Origin: Tiliqua scincoides
Lineage: Eukaryota > Chordata > Lepidosauria > Squamata > Scincidae
NCBI RefSeq assembly: GCF_035046505.1
Contig: NC_089822.1
Span: 265,619,024-265,683,023, forward strand
DNA: 64,000 nt
Direction: 5' to 3'
Shown: in pieces, positions 40,710 to 52,429 of the stretch
Layout: every line of letters begins with the position of its first letter
How positions within the stretch are numbered: the first letter of the stretch is position 1
The notes under the pieces: generated by a model
What the model saw: only the letters and a program-made list of their open reading frames with translations
What the model was told of the DNA's origin: nothing
Databases searched by the model: none
Position numbers and translations under genes: made by a program

Positions 40710-43700
40710 ATCAAGAGGTTTCAGCAGAAAAGATGCCTTTTGAAGAAAGCAATTTGTTAGTCAAAGAGTCTTCTGGCACTTGAAAGATTAACAAATTGCT
40801 TCCAACGAAAGCTTTTGGGGAATGCAGTCCACTTCAACAGATGCCTTTGTTGGAAGATATTTAGAACTCTATATGGGAATACATGGGAGGAGAGAGAGAG
40901 AGAGAGAAAGACATTGTAAAAGGTGGGATCAAAGGGCTGTGGAATGGAAGAAGTGACAGTCAGTGGCCATTATTATGTAAAGTTAACATTTAAGAAACTG
41001 GTAGTGATAATTCCCATCAGCGGCAGGGTTAATGAACTAAGATTCTGAGATAGGAGCAATAGTTCTCTACCACAGCCTGAAGGGGTGGAGCCAGTCCCAG
41101 GAAAGGGTGGAACTAATTACTGTCCCACAGCCTTTTGACTCCTAACTCTTTCCGTTCCCTCCTTGCGTCCCCATTTGTAACACCCACTGACTGGGGATGA
41201 ACCTTACTGCACCTGATGACACAGACTCTAGTCCCCAGAAGCTTCTTAAACTGCAGACCTGGGCACATATACCTGTGAGCAAGTCCCACCGAACACGATG
41301 GGACTTGCTGCCAGGTAAACATGTCTCAGATTGAGCAGCTAGCCTTGAGGGTAGTAAAATCTGTTTGGTGAAGCAGACTGACACACTCTGGACGCTGTTT
41401 CATTCACAGCAGTTTGGTGTCCCCTGCCACTGCTTCTGCACCCCTGCTTCCGCTTCAGGGTGCCAGTTCGACTTCACCCACCGTCTCCTCCTTTCCTGAT
41501 GTTCGTCTCTGCTGCCTTAAATAGGAGTTAGCCAGTCACATTCAGAGCATGGTCACGCAACCTTGCAATACACCACAGGACAGGTGCCATCATGCTTTAA
41601 AAGCTGTTGGAAACCTTGAGTATTTATGCCTAATAAAGGTTGACTTGACTTGACTTGACTTGAGTGGAAGCAAAGGATTCTGAGGGTTTTGACAAAGAAT
41701 TAAGAGCCACCTGAAACATTAAGAGCAGTTTGACACAGTCTTGGCTACTGCAGGAGAAGGAAGCTTTGCATCATTTTGTGGTGCCCGCCTTTCCCCAAAA
41801 GATCTCGGGCCTAAAGCTCCGAGTGCCAAGCAACCATTTTCTATCTCCCAAGAACTCCACTGTGGCCAGTTTTAATGATGTTCTATTCTTAGGGTTGCAG
41901 AAAATATTTCTTGAGGTCCCGTCTGCAGCTGTAGCAGAGTTTTTGTTTTAAATCTTGTAATTGTTTTCTGTAGCACCTGTCATAATGTTTGAAGACTGGG
42001 GGAGGGGGAGATATAGGAAGAAGGACCTTTCCTGTTGCCTGACTTCCCGGGTGCAGCAAATGAATCCCAAACCCCTTGTAGGTCACACGTCCTTTCACCT
42101 GGTGCTTGGGTTGTAAGGAACTGTTTGAACCAAAGGAAGGGATAAGCATGTGGCTTCATGAGCTTTGTCTGCAGCTTAGGGGAAGGCTGGAAGAACCTTC
42201 TGGAATGAAGGTATCATGTAGTTTCACATGCCAGTTCGCAGGGCCAGCCCATCCATGGGGCTGACTTGAGGCAGCTGCCTAAGAGACACCCAATTAGGAG
42301 GGGGTACTGTCTTGGTTGACCCATTTGCCTCAACTGCACCCTCCCTGGATTGGAAAAGGAAGCTGTGGACAGGGTGGAAGCGGAGTTGTGGAAGAGAGGA
42401 AAGTGATGGGCTTTAGCAGAGGTATAAAATATAAGGCCCGTAGCCTGCATCCAAGCCCAGTTATCCCTGTGCGGCTGCCCTTTCAGCAGCTCCACTTCTG
42501 CTAAGGTGTCACTTCACAGAGCACCTCAGCTGTGAAGTGATGTCTTGGTAAAAGTGGCGCTGCTGAAAAAGCAGCCTGTGTGATGATTGGGCTCTCTCAG
42601 CCTGATCGTTGGGCTGTCCCATCTCTTGAAAGTATGTTCAAGATTTGCCACTTTTCTGTCATTTGCAATTAATGAGTTCTTGCATGAGAACAAAGTGCTT
42701 ACTTCTGGCCATCATCTGCTTAATGACATCACTTCCTGCTTAACGATGTCACTTCCAGCCTTCAGCAGGCGCCATGAATGCTATTTGTCCTGCTGTTATG
42801 AAATGAATTTGATGCCTCTGGGCTGGAGGGTCAGAGACTCTAGCTCAACACTTTCCTGTCTGCTACCCTTCTGCTATGTTCCCGCTTTCTTCTCCAATCC
42901 AGAGAGTGGGAGGAACAGGTTGGTACGTCACCCAGTAGTGAAGGCAGGACAGTATTTGACTTGCCACTTTAGGCACTAGGAAGCACCTGCCAATATGGAT
43001 TGATGTTTTGCTGACAGCTGCCAAGGGGCAGTTAGATTCCCCATGCACAGATTCTGCTCTGAACCACACATACGGAATGAGTGTGCTGACCCAGAAAGAA
43101 GAACCAAAGAGGCGGGTCACATCTGAAAAAATATTGGCAAATGCAGTTGCTGTGTTGTGTCTCTGTGTACCACTATGTGTATCTATGTATATATTGACAG
43201 GTGGATTTGGATATGTTCGGCACTGACTCTCCACTATGTTGCCATTCTGACTCTTCATAGTTCTCTAGTAGCTGTCACCTGAGAGTGTGTATTTGGATGT
43301 TTCTAATTATTGTTAACTTCCCTGCCCCTGCAATTGTGGTAAAAATCAGAATTTCAAAGTGTGCTCCAATCATCATTGCTGAGGGGGTGTTTGTACGGTG
43401 GGAGGCAGCTTGGCCCACAACTGGGACATCATCTTTTCCATCTGTTATAGGCCTGCCTAGTGATACAAATGGGTCCTGCCATATCTTGGGTCCTGCCTGT
43501 CATATAGCAAGACATCATCTTGCTGGTTTAAACTGGCTTTGCAATCCCCTCATCGTATCAGTTGTAGTTTCTATCCAGCATGTTTGACATAGACACATTG
43601 CATAACGTTGGCAGGGATTTTGGTAAAAATGGGAGGAGTTGTAGTGGCAGGTGTTCCGATTAGAAATGGCTTCCTTAATTTTTTTAAAAAATTACTTTAT

Positions 43701-44733
43701 AACTTGCACAGGTGATGGCAGAGAGCTACCCACAACATATAATTATATAGCCATTGAGGCAGGCTGGGCAGTAAGTTTGGTAAAATACAAGCCTCCCCCC
43801 AGTCTCTAGAACTCTCATACCCTCCCAACAGTTAAAATCTCTCTACTAACAAGTCAGTGAAATGCTTTTTCAACCTTGATTGCAAACTGAGTTGGACTAG
43901 TTGGCAGAAGGAGGTATGAATGACAAGAAACAGATTGTTTCCAACAAATTTTAGACAAACTACAACCACCTCCCTTCAAACATCCCCATTTCATTTGAAT
44001 TCTACCACTATGTAACAGCCAAAACCTTAACTTATTGAACTTATTACATGGTGTGACACGATCATTTATGGAAACACACACACAGACAGAGTATGAAAAG
44101 GAGATGCTTCACAGTCAGGCATAAAAGCTTTGGTTGGGATCCAAACAGATAGTGTTAGGCTTGCTCAGAGGGAATCTAGGCTTCTCTTTTAATAGCAGAC
44201 CTACCCCACAGCACAGCTAAAGTCGCTTTTTGAGAATCTCCATTGTGGAAGTAGTTTGCTTTGTGGCAGAAGGGCTTATTGTTAGAGAAACAGAGACCCA
44301 AAGATGTCTCGGGCATACAGAACTACTTACAAGGTGCTTGGGTTCCTTGTACTACCCTGGTCACAATACTTTGACAAGCTATAAAAAAAACTCTACAGGG
44401 AACCTTGTTCTGTTTGATTCCCACAGTCAGTAATCATTACAGGGCCTTGGGTAGAGAATGGGTCTCTGATTTCACCTGTGGTGTAACTGTTGGCTGTGGG
44501 CCATGATGTCTAAGGAACCGTAAGGACCAACAAACATTTCTTCAAAAACTGTGGCTGCGGCAACATTATGATTGTGAGCTTTTTCCTGTCCTGTTGAAAC
44601 AAAATATTGGTACCATTCACCATGGCTGTCAAAAGACTGTTGTGTATCTGTCTGGAATACAAGATTTGGTCTGTAAGTAAGAGATAAATAAGGTTGGGTC
44701 TTTGCTCCTCTAAGGCAGAGATTCCAAATTACC
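40710..44733. other. No gene; scattered worn repeats
   Basis: 40750-40860 is a reptile repeat (CTTCTGGCACTTGAAAGA, ACGAAAGCTTTTGG). 40890-40910 is a GA run. 41626-41661 has CTAATAAAGGTTGACTTGAC repeats, a LINE-like 3' end. 42239-42420 is a worn MITE. The rest shows only short frames and no believable exon. Confidence 0.4.
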
Positions 44734-44862
44734 GCAGACACTCGCCTATAAGTCGACCCCCACAGATAAGCCGAGGGCAGGTTTTGAGCCAACAGTCATG
44801 GAATTTTCTATGACCCTCTGATAAGTTGGGGGTTAAACTTAGGGGGGTGTCTGAGTATAGTT
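44734..44862. repeat. Small MITE (CTATAAGTCGACCCC type)
   Basis: CAGACACTCGCCTATAAGTC at the left, GGTGTCTGAGTATAG at the right; TAAGCCGAGGGCAG inside. Inverted, imperfect. Confidence 0.5.
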
Positions 44863-44944
44863 TTGTCTGCTTTTACCCCAGGCCAGATCCTGAAAAATAA
44901 CATACCACTAATTGTTACCTAAGAACTGTAGTCTCTAATTTATT

Positions 44945-45050
44945 AAAAACATAGTATTTATTTATTTATTTATTAGATTTGTATTCCGCCTTTCTCCCCG
45001 AAGGGCACCCAAGGCAGCTAAGATTATAAGATTTAAATCATAAGATTTAA
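44945..45050 (-). mobile_element. LINE 3' tip (TTTATTTATT tail)
   Basis: TATTTATTTATTTATTAG, then TTTGTATTCCGCCTTTCTCC, the same type of end as 20231. Confidence 0.6.
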
Positions 45051-45120
45051 ATTCTGGTCTTCACCACCTTTTTGTAAGCACTATCAGAGTAAGTGCATTG
45101 TAAACAACATACCAGTAGAA

Positions 45121-45609
45121 CAGTGGTTCCCAACCTGGTATTCATGTACTCCCAGGAACACTCAACAAGACCTTTAGAGGTACTTGAAAAAGAATGGAAT
45201 AATGGTAGAAAAAGAATGCTCCAGAATGCTTTGCAGGGTCAGCAAGGCAGGAAGGGAGGTAGCTAGTTGGCTGTGAAAGCCCCACCAATAGCTAGTTTTT
45301 GGTCATCAATTCATGTATGAACCAGTGATTGAAAACCAGCACAGTAAAAAAGCTGAAACATAATATGCAAAGTGATCAATTACCCAGAATTTCTCAGCAC
45401 ACTTCTGGTGCAAAACAGTGCAAAGGCAGAGTGTTCTGTTCTTCAAACAGATGGAAAGAGAAAATATGTGATGAATATATGAAGTCTGAGCTTCCATATG
45501 GAGGAGGTGAAGGCTTGTATTATTACAGATATTTTGCTAATATGAAGGGTGCAATTTATGGAAATGGGCTGCCAAGGGATATGCAAGTGAAAAAGGTTGG
45601 GAACCACTG
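45121..45609. repeat. hAT-like non-autonomous element
   Basis: Inverted ends CAGTGGTTCCCAACCTGGTA and (reverse) CAGTGGTTCCCAACCTTTTTC, 489 bases apart. No transposase frame. The interior has an AAACCAGCACAGTAAAAAAG-type, probably deleted, autonomous remnant. Confidence 0.85.
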
Positions 45610-46220
45610 CAGGAGATCCATGAATCAAATCCACCTTTAAGGTGTCTGGTGTGTTAAGCCAAAAGCTCTACGTACAACATACAACCCATAACACATAACT
45701 GGGAGTGTGCAATTCAATGCACAGCAGAGAGACGAGATATTTGCAACCCTTTTTACTCAGAAGTAGATCCACTGCTTTCCATGGGTGTTATTCTTAAATA
45801 ATGGTGCACTGAATTGTATCCTGGGAAGGAGGGTCCCATCCTGGTGTTTCAAAAAACATCTGTTTGCTTGCAAATTGCTTGCAATTTGCTTTTTGCAATT
45901 GCTTGCATTGCCTGCAAATGCTTGCAAAGCAGAACCAGGCTGCAGCAGAAGGAAGGAGAATAAAAGGTTAACTTTGGCTGGAATGTCCTAGGAAAAGTAC
46001 GTACTATAGCAACTAAGGAGGTGCCTGCCTGAGCTTAGCTGAGAAAAGAAACTGTTCAGAGCTGAAAGGCTCTGCCTTCTGATTGACCCGGGGATAAGGT
46101 GAGGTGATAATTGGAGCTTGATTACTTGGCAAAAATTTCATGTACTATAAATGTACTCAATTTCATGTGAGTATGGTAAGTTGTGCCACCAAAAAAACAG
46201 GTCAGTGAGCCATAGGAGTA

Positions 46221-46870
46221 AGGTATTATATTGTATTGGCAACCTTCAGTCTCGAAAGACTATGGTATCGCGCTCTGAAAGGTGGTTCTGGCACAGCGTC
46301 TAGTGTGGCTGAAAAGGCCAATCCGGGAGTGACAATCCCTTCCACACCGGGAGCAAGTGCAGTCTGTCCCTGGTCTGTCTCCCTGGCTATGGGCCTTCCT
46401 TCTTTGCCTCTTAGCCTCAGACTGCTGGCAAAGTGTCTCTTCAAACTGAGAAAGGCCATGCTGCACAGCCTGCCTCCAAGCGGACCGCTCAGAGGCCAGG
46501 GTTTCCCACTTGTTGAGGTCCATCCCTAAGGCCTTCAGATCCCTCTTGCAGATGTCCTTGTATCGCAGCTGTGGTCTACCTGTAGGGCGCTTTCCTTGCA
46601 CGAGTTCTCCATAGAGGAGATCCTTTGGGATCCGGCCATCATCCATTCTCACGACATGACCGAGCCAACGCAGGCGTCTCTGTTTCAGCAGTGCATACAT
46701 GCTAGGGATTCCAACGCGTTCCAGGACTGTGTTGTTAGGAACTTTGTCCTGCCAGGTGATGCCGAGAATGCTCCGGAGGCAGCGCATGTGGAAAGCGTTC
46801 AGTTTCCTCTCCTGTTGTGAGCGGAGAGTCCATGACTCGCTGCAGTACAGAAGTGTACTCAGGACGCAAG
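46221..46870 (-). mobile_element. Non-LTR LINE, C-terminal region and 3' tail (5'-truncated)
   Basis: Open on minus from about 46860, the frame encodes LLYCSESWTLRSQQERKLNA, MRCLRSILGITWQDKVPN, RRLRWLGHVVRMDDGRIPKD and GKRPTGRPQLRYKDICKRDL. It ends with a Cys/His cluster, CSRCGRDCHSRIGLFSHTRR, about 30 codons before the stop. The 3' tail CTTTCGAGACTGAAGGTTGC and an AT-rich repeat close the element. The clade is not certain (RTE-like or a neighbour). The intact C-terminal frame suggests a young copy. Confidence 0.85.
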
Positions 46871-47005
46871 TTGATCAGATTTCTTGTTCCATTTGGCAAA
46901 GCCGAATGGACTTTTCTCCCACTCATTAACAGAGGACACAATCCATAATGGCTTTCTCCTGCTCAGGTTTCATTGACATGAACAGAAGTCTGGTACCCTG
47001 TGGGT

Positions 47006-47534
47006 CAGCAATTTTCAATGTTTCTCTTCACATGGCACACTGACTTCTATCAGGGACATGCAGTGGGTGGGGAGGCAGGTGAGGCGGAGCCTCCCCACTG
47101 GAGGTTTGAAAAACGCTGCTGCTGTGAAAGGCATGCAAGCACTCTCAACCCACATGCAAAGCTTTGCGCATGGGTTGAGAGCACTTGTGTGCCTCCCCCA
47201 GCAGTGGCGCTTTTCGAAGGACTCTGGTGGGGAGGTTCTGCCTCCCCACCCACCACATGTCCCTGACCTCTATGGTCTTCGCCTCTTGTGATGTCACTTC
47301 TGGGTTTCGGCTGTTCTGGGTTCTGCACTTCTTTCTCTAGGGCAAGTGTCTGTAGTAATGAATTGTGTGACCCTCTTCCTGTGCCGGCTCTGTTTATTTG
47401 TTTGTTACTACAGACAGTTGCCCTCAAAACAGAGCTGCAGAACCCAGGAGAGATTTTCAGCTCTTTTCAAACACTGCACTCCAAATTCCTGCAGCACACC
47501 AATGTGCCATGGCACATCGGTTGAAAATGGCTGC
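47006..47534. repeat. hAT-like MITE (outer) carrying a second MITE
   Basis: Ends CAGCAATTTTCAATGTTTC and (reverse) CAGCAGCCATTTTCAACC. Text such as TGTCTGTAGTAATGAATTG links it to 38333-38470. The inner MITE occupies 47051-47270. Confidence 0.75.
47051..47270. repeat. MITE of the GGTGGGGAGGC family, complete
   Basis: Ends CAGGGACATGCAGTGGGTGG and (reverse) CAGGGACATGTGGTGGGTGG. Flanked by ACTTCTAT and ACCTCTAT, an 8-base target duplication with one mismatch, as for hAT. The interior is a long palindrome around CATGCAAAGCTTTGCGCATG. Confidence 0.9.
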
Positions 47535-48019
47535 TGTGGATCATAACCCCCCCTCCCCAGTAGCTTATTCATCTCCTTTTATGGCATTGCATGTGCCGAT
47601 TGAGATTTGTGGCTGTCCCTGTCCTTCCTAATGTTAGGACTGTCTCGCTTGATGAATGTACTATTTTGAGGGGAAAGTGATGTCCAGGTTTGTGTGTTGT
47701 TTTCCAATTTGTCACTAGCTTTTTCTCCTTAAGTGTGATTAGCAATGTATCTTGCTAGTAATTTTGCTTTCAGAATGGTGTTGCTATATGTTTCTGGCTG
47801 GGAAGGGATACCTCATTTGTAGAAAAATTAAAAACAGCCTTCATCAAGTGCGTGACATTTATTTCCCCCACCCACCATACTGGAAGTGTGCACCATGTAA
47901 TGAAATGTATCCTGCTTGATCCCATGCTCACTTGTGACTTTTATTAGTGGCCCAGCATGACAATGGCCTTTGAGACTCTTGGTAATTTCTTAAGGGGGGG
48001 GGTACCAAAGCATTAAGCA

Positions 48020-48105
48020 TCAGTTTTACAGGTGCCTGAATGCGCCATGCAAAGCGGCTCCTCTCCTTCAGAGCCATTCCGGATGATGGGAGCAAAACGG
48101 AGGTG
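48020..48105. repeat. MITE fragment, GGTGCAAAGCACTA family
   Basis: GTTTTACAGGTGCCTGAATG to GGGAGCAAAACGGAGG, one half of the element at 40496-40709. Confidence 0.6.
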
Positions 48106-48582
48106 AACGCTTTGATCTCCTTTTTAACAGACCAGGTAAACCTAGGTGGGTCCCAAAAGAGTGTTGTTTTAAAAAAGTGGGCAATGATTAAATGTAAAAA
48201 TACCCCAAAGTACGTTCCACGTGATTTGCTTTCTGTTTTTAAATGAATTGTGCTAGAATCACACCAAACATGCTACTAGCAGGCTAGAAATGTCGCTTCC
48301 TCATATTTTCTATCTAAAAAAAGAATGCAGACTAAGTTCTTACTGCTGATGCAAAATGGAGCAGGTTCTCAAGATGGAATCAGACGGAGGCCTTGCTTTT
48401 TACCTGTTCTTTGCCAATCGAGTTTTGGTCCGCCGGCCTAATCTGCCTGAGCACTTCTGCCATGAAGACAGGTGCGAAGAACTCAGGGGCCTGATCACTG
48501 GCATCCAGCCTGGCTCTTCTTATATTCCCTCCCACTCTGCTGTACAACACTTGTAACCTGTGTTGGACTTTTCCTCCATCAA

Positions 48583-49000
48583 CTTGTCCTATCCACTTTT
48601 ACAGGCCTCTAGGCCAGCTGCCATCACCACATCCTGTGGAAAGGGGTTCCACAGATTAATTACACACTAACTAGGTCAAGAAATATTTCCTTTTGGGCGC
48701 AATCCTAACTCCTTATGTCAGTGCTTTCCAGCACTGGCATAGCGGTGCCAATGGGCCGTGTGCTGCATCCTGCAGTTGGGTGTCACTCAGGGAGGCCTCC
48801 TCAAAGTAAGGGAACATTTGTTCCCTTACCTCAGAGCTGCATTGCCCTTATGTCAGTGCTGGAAAGCACTGACATAAGGAGTTAGGATTGTGCCCTGAGT
48901 CTGTTCTAGCTCTCCCGCCTGTCAATTTGAGCAGATGTCCCCTGGTTCTGGTGTTGTGCAGGAAGGAAAAGAACTTCCCTCTGTCCAACCTACTATGTTT
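48583..49000 (-). mobile_element. CR1 LINE fragment split by a MITE
   Basis: CTATCCACTTTTACAGGCCTC to AAATATTTCCTTTTG, then the MITE, then GTCTGTTCTAGCTCTCCC to GAAAAGAACTTCCCTCTGTCC. Rejoining the two sides gives the CR1 order, so the MITE landed in a CR1. Confidence 0.8.
48695..48895. repeat. MITE with long inverted ends in CR1
   Basis: GGGCGCAATCCTAACTCCTT and (reverse) GGGCACAATCCTAACTCCTT, extended to about 40 bases each (TTATGTCAGTGCTTTCCAGC). Same family as 21774-21924. Confidence 0.9.
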
Positions 49001-49655
49001 TTCATTCCATGCCTCTTCCCTTTATCAGTACAGGGCTGCGTGCAGACGACATGCCCTCAGCTTCCACAAATAAGTTGACTGTTCTTCCATCAGTGGCTCA
49101 GGTCTGTAGCTGGAGGGGGGCCAGGGTGGGAATTGTCCAGCAGTTTGCCCACCTTCTCATTTATGGGCCTTTGATGTTTCTCCATATTTATCCTTTAACT
49201 TTGCACACCAGTATTTTATATACCCATCATAATTGCCCACCCTGAAAAAATAGTCATCCACCCATCTCTAGAATCCTGACTATGGGCCTGCTGTGGCTTA
49301 GGGAGGGACAGCTGGCAAGAGTTTTTTTTTTATTGGCAGGAATGAGGAGCAACTCTTCTGAGTTGGGTAAGTTTGTGGGAGAGCAGCAACCCAATCTGAA
49401 AATGAGATTGAAAAACTCATATGCAAACATGTGCTTGCCAAAACATACCACTGTCCCTTCTTGGCCCACCAGCCAAGGGACTGCAGAAAAATGGTGGCAT
49501 CCATCTGTTTTCTCCCTGTTTTTGCTTGGCTCATGTCTGATTGGAGTCAAGGCTCCAGTGGGGCTGACAGCACATAGCAATGATGTCCTTGCTAGGCCTT
49601 TGATGACTCTGCTGAGTTGGATGTTGTCACAGCTGCGAGAAGTAGTGCAGGAGAT

Positions 49656-49845
49656 CATAAGAACAGCCCCACTGGATCAGGCCATAGGCCCATCTAGTCC
49701 AGCTTCCTGCATCTCACCGCGGCCCACTAAATGCCCCAGGGAGCACACCAGATAACAAGAGACCTCATCCTGGTGCCCTCCCTTGCATCTGGCATTCTGA
49801 CATAGCCCATTTCTAAAATCAGGAGGTTGCACATACACATGGAGA
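49656..49845 (-). mobile_element. CR1 LINE 3' end
   Basis: CATAAGAACAGCCCCACTGG to CAGGAGGTTGCACATACACA; close in sequence to the copy at 1050. Confidence 0.9.
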
Positions 49846-50540
49846 CAACAATCAGCTAAGTCAAGGGTGGGGGCACTGCTACCAGTCTGTTTAAAGGACT
49901 GGTGGAGGGATAAGAGAGGAAGGAGTAAGAGGGGAGGGGGGAGATCAGAGGGAGGGAAATTAGTTTTGTCTTATAACCTGCATTGACATTTGTAGACTCT
50001 TATATTCTTCGGAGTTATCTACCCATTTTGTGGATCTTATCTGCAGAACAGTGGAAGTGGACTCTCTGTGTCCTTGCTGTAGCAGACAAAAGCCTCCTAT
50101 GCAATTGTTGGAGGGGGGGAACCCCTCTTAAGTTGATAAAAGGAAAAGCCTAACTGTTGAGAGGAAACCAGTGCAAATGTTCTAAGACTCTGGTATTAAG
50201 TGTAAGGGCTACCACCAATAGGACTAAAGAACCTGAAAATGTTAAAGAATATTCCCACCTAAATTGAATTTCCTGCCTCAAGTGAAAAGGCTGGAGCTGG
50301 CTAAACAAGCAGATACTGCCTCAGAAGGCTAGAACCTTCTAGCCCATTGCCAAGTGTGGGCATGGGGGTCTGCAATCTTCTGACAGCAGAGTATATAATG
50401 GATAGAAAAGTTTTGTTATGGGCTCAGTCCCATGAACTGCAGCCCAGGAGAGAGCTTAGGTCAGTGCCAAGGCAGCCAGCTTCAGTCCCACGGACTTAAG
50501 CCTTGGCTGCCATGGTAAGGGAATTGGTCTAAGGCAGCGT
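49846..50540. other. No gene seen
   Basis: Mixed purine-rich and plain sequence with short frames only. Confidence 0.4.
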
Positions 50541-50770
50541 TTCTCAACCAGTACCAGCAGTGCTACTTGAGGTGGTATCTGGTGGTACTCCTGCCATCTG
50601 GCAGCAAGACCAGGAAAACAACACAACAGCAGTAGGAGGCTTGCTTTGGTGGGCACAGCTCAAAAAAGCGTGGGTTGTATGCCTCACGTGGCAGTAGCGC
50701 TTTTTGAAGGACTCCCCTGCCTCCCCACTCACTGCACATCCCTGAGTCTTCTTTTCTTGTTAGATGCACC
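50541..50770. repeat. hAT-like and GGTGGGGAGGC-family fragments fused
   Basis: CAGCGTTTCTCAACCAGTAC starts an hAT-like piece related to 16064. From about 50655 the text GGTTGTATGCCTCACGTGGC, CGCTTTTTGAAGGACTC and CTGCCTCCCCACTCACTGC is the GGTGGGGAGGC family. Confidence 0.6.
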
Positions 50771-51581
50771 CAGTGGCATAGCTAATGATCATGTAGCCTG
50801 GTGCCATGCTCAAATTGTTGCCCCAGAAGTGATGTCATGACCGGAAGTGATGTCACACCTGGGCTTTTTTAAAAGTGAAAATTGGGAGGAACCCACCTCC
50901 TCCCCCCAGCAGCTCTCTACCCACTTGCTCTGCTGCCTCCCCCCAGTCAGTGGCATAGCTAAGGCATCTATATGCTACCTGGAGTCAAAGATTTGTAGCC
51001 CCCCCCCCCTGACAAAATCAATCAATAAATAAAAAGTGTGCCCCTGATAGGTTCGAGACACTGTACTGGGGTGAAGAGGGATGGTTATTCTCTCCTTGCT
51101 AAATATAAGAGGGGCACCTCTTGAAAAAGTGCCTTTTACCCAGTTAGCAGGGGGAATTGTATTATGATATATGTAAATGAGAGCTGACTCATATTAACAC
51201 AATTGGTTTCATGCTGTATCATGACAACATATTGCAACCTGTCAATAACATAATAATATGTCACTGGCTCTGAGAACAATCAGTCTCATAAATAGGTTTT
51301 GAGTTAAGAAAATCCACTTTTTGTTCCATAAGGCAGTTGTGTTTTCATTTTATGGTTAATTGGCCATAACTTTTGATAGAATACAGATATTCCAGTGTAG
51401 CTTGTTGCATTGCACTCTGCATTAAATTACCTTTCCAACGATATATAACATGATGGTATTATTCATACATACCAAGATTTTCACAATTTTGGTCACTAGT
51501 GTCAAGCTCAGCTTGTTGCCCCCCTAAAGCTAGATGCCCAGTACAACTGCTACCCCCTGCACCTCCTTAGCTACGCCACTG
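50771..51581 (+). repeat. Composite TIR element, plus copy
   Basis: Starts CAGTGGCATAGCTAATGATC. A second start, CAGTGGCATAGCTAAGGC, lies at 50948, and the end CCTTAGCTACGCCACTG at 51581 is inverted to both. The inner unit is thus 50948-51581 with its own matching ends. The same arrangement, in reverse, lies at 16575-17455. No transposase. Confidence 0.8.
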
Positions 51582-51584
51582 CTT

Positions 51585-52130
51585 CCAGGCCTGCCCGACA
51601 GTGCTGCCGAGAGACCAGGCAGGAGGGAGACTGGAAGCCCCTCCGAGGATGCCCCTCGCCCGCCCCACCGCAAGCTCCAGGCGGGGGACCAGCAGAGACC
51701 CCAGTCTTGCACTTCGCAGCGCATTGGATGCTTCGGATGGAGGAGGAGGAGGAGGAGGGGAAAGGAGGGTCCAACCAGCGATGCTCTGCCAGGAGGCCTT
51801 CCTTTGTACAGGCATTGCGAGGGTTAACAGAAGCGACTCCGGATTCCTAGAGAAGTGAATGGGAAGCCAGTCCCTGCTCCGCCCCTTCCTCTGCCTCCCT
51901 CCTCCAGGCCGGCAGTCCTCCCTGGTGGCTCCCTTTGGGGTGGTGAGTGGGTCATGTTCTGGGGGTTTGTGTGACAGGGACAAGGCCAAAGGGGGGGCAG
52001 TGTCAGAGCTGGAAGAGTGGCAGGAAGAGCCGGGCGCAGGAGGGACGCCCGAGAACCATGTTGGAGCCCAGGGACTGTCCCTGAAAGGGAAGGGGGTGGG
52101 GGCTTCTCAAGTGCCTTGTCTTTTAATTGC
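51585..52130. promoter_or_regulatory. GC-rich, CpG-containing block, possible promoter
   Basis: Clearly richer in GC and CpG than its surroundings (CCCCTCGCCCGCCCCACCGC, GAGCCGGGCGCAGGAGGGAC). It stands 5' of the duplicated KRAB exons. A 5' exon is plausible but no motif fixes it. The long frames here, on both strands, are what GC-rich DNA gives by chance. Confidence 0.35.
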
Positions 52131-52429
52131 ATGTCCTTCAGATCCTCCCTTCTTGCTTGGACTGTTTTCAGTTTCTTTGCTCCTGGCGTGAACAGAGGCA
52201 GGTGGAATAAAAATCCTTCCTAAGTGTGCTGGGGTTTGCAGCCGAAAAGGATCCATCCAGCATCCAGGCCTGACCCAGGGAAGTCAAAGCCCCAGATCTC
52301 TGCTCTGCTCTGCTCTCCCATAGCCTGGGTCAAAACATCTGCATCATTCCAGGTGTGTGTCTCAGCGGGGCGGGTGGTGGTGGGGGTTTCATTCCACTTA
52401 TACAGTGTTTCTCAATGTTTGTCTTCTAA

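Noticed and set aside
51534-52191. Several overlapping long frames on both strands
   Set aside because: They are a by-product of GC-rich, stop-poor DNA; no recognisable domain and no splice structure.
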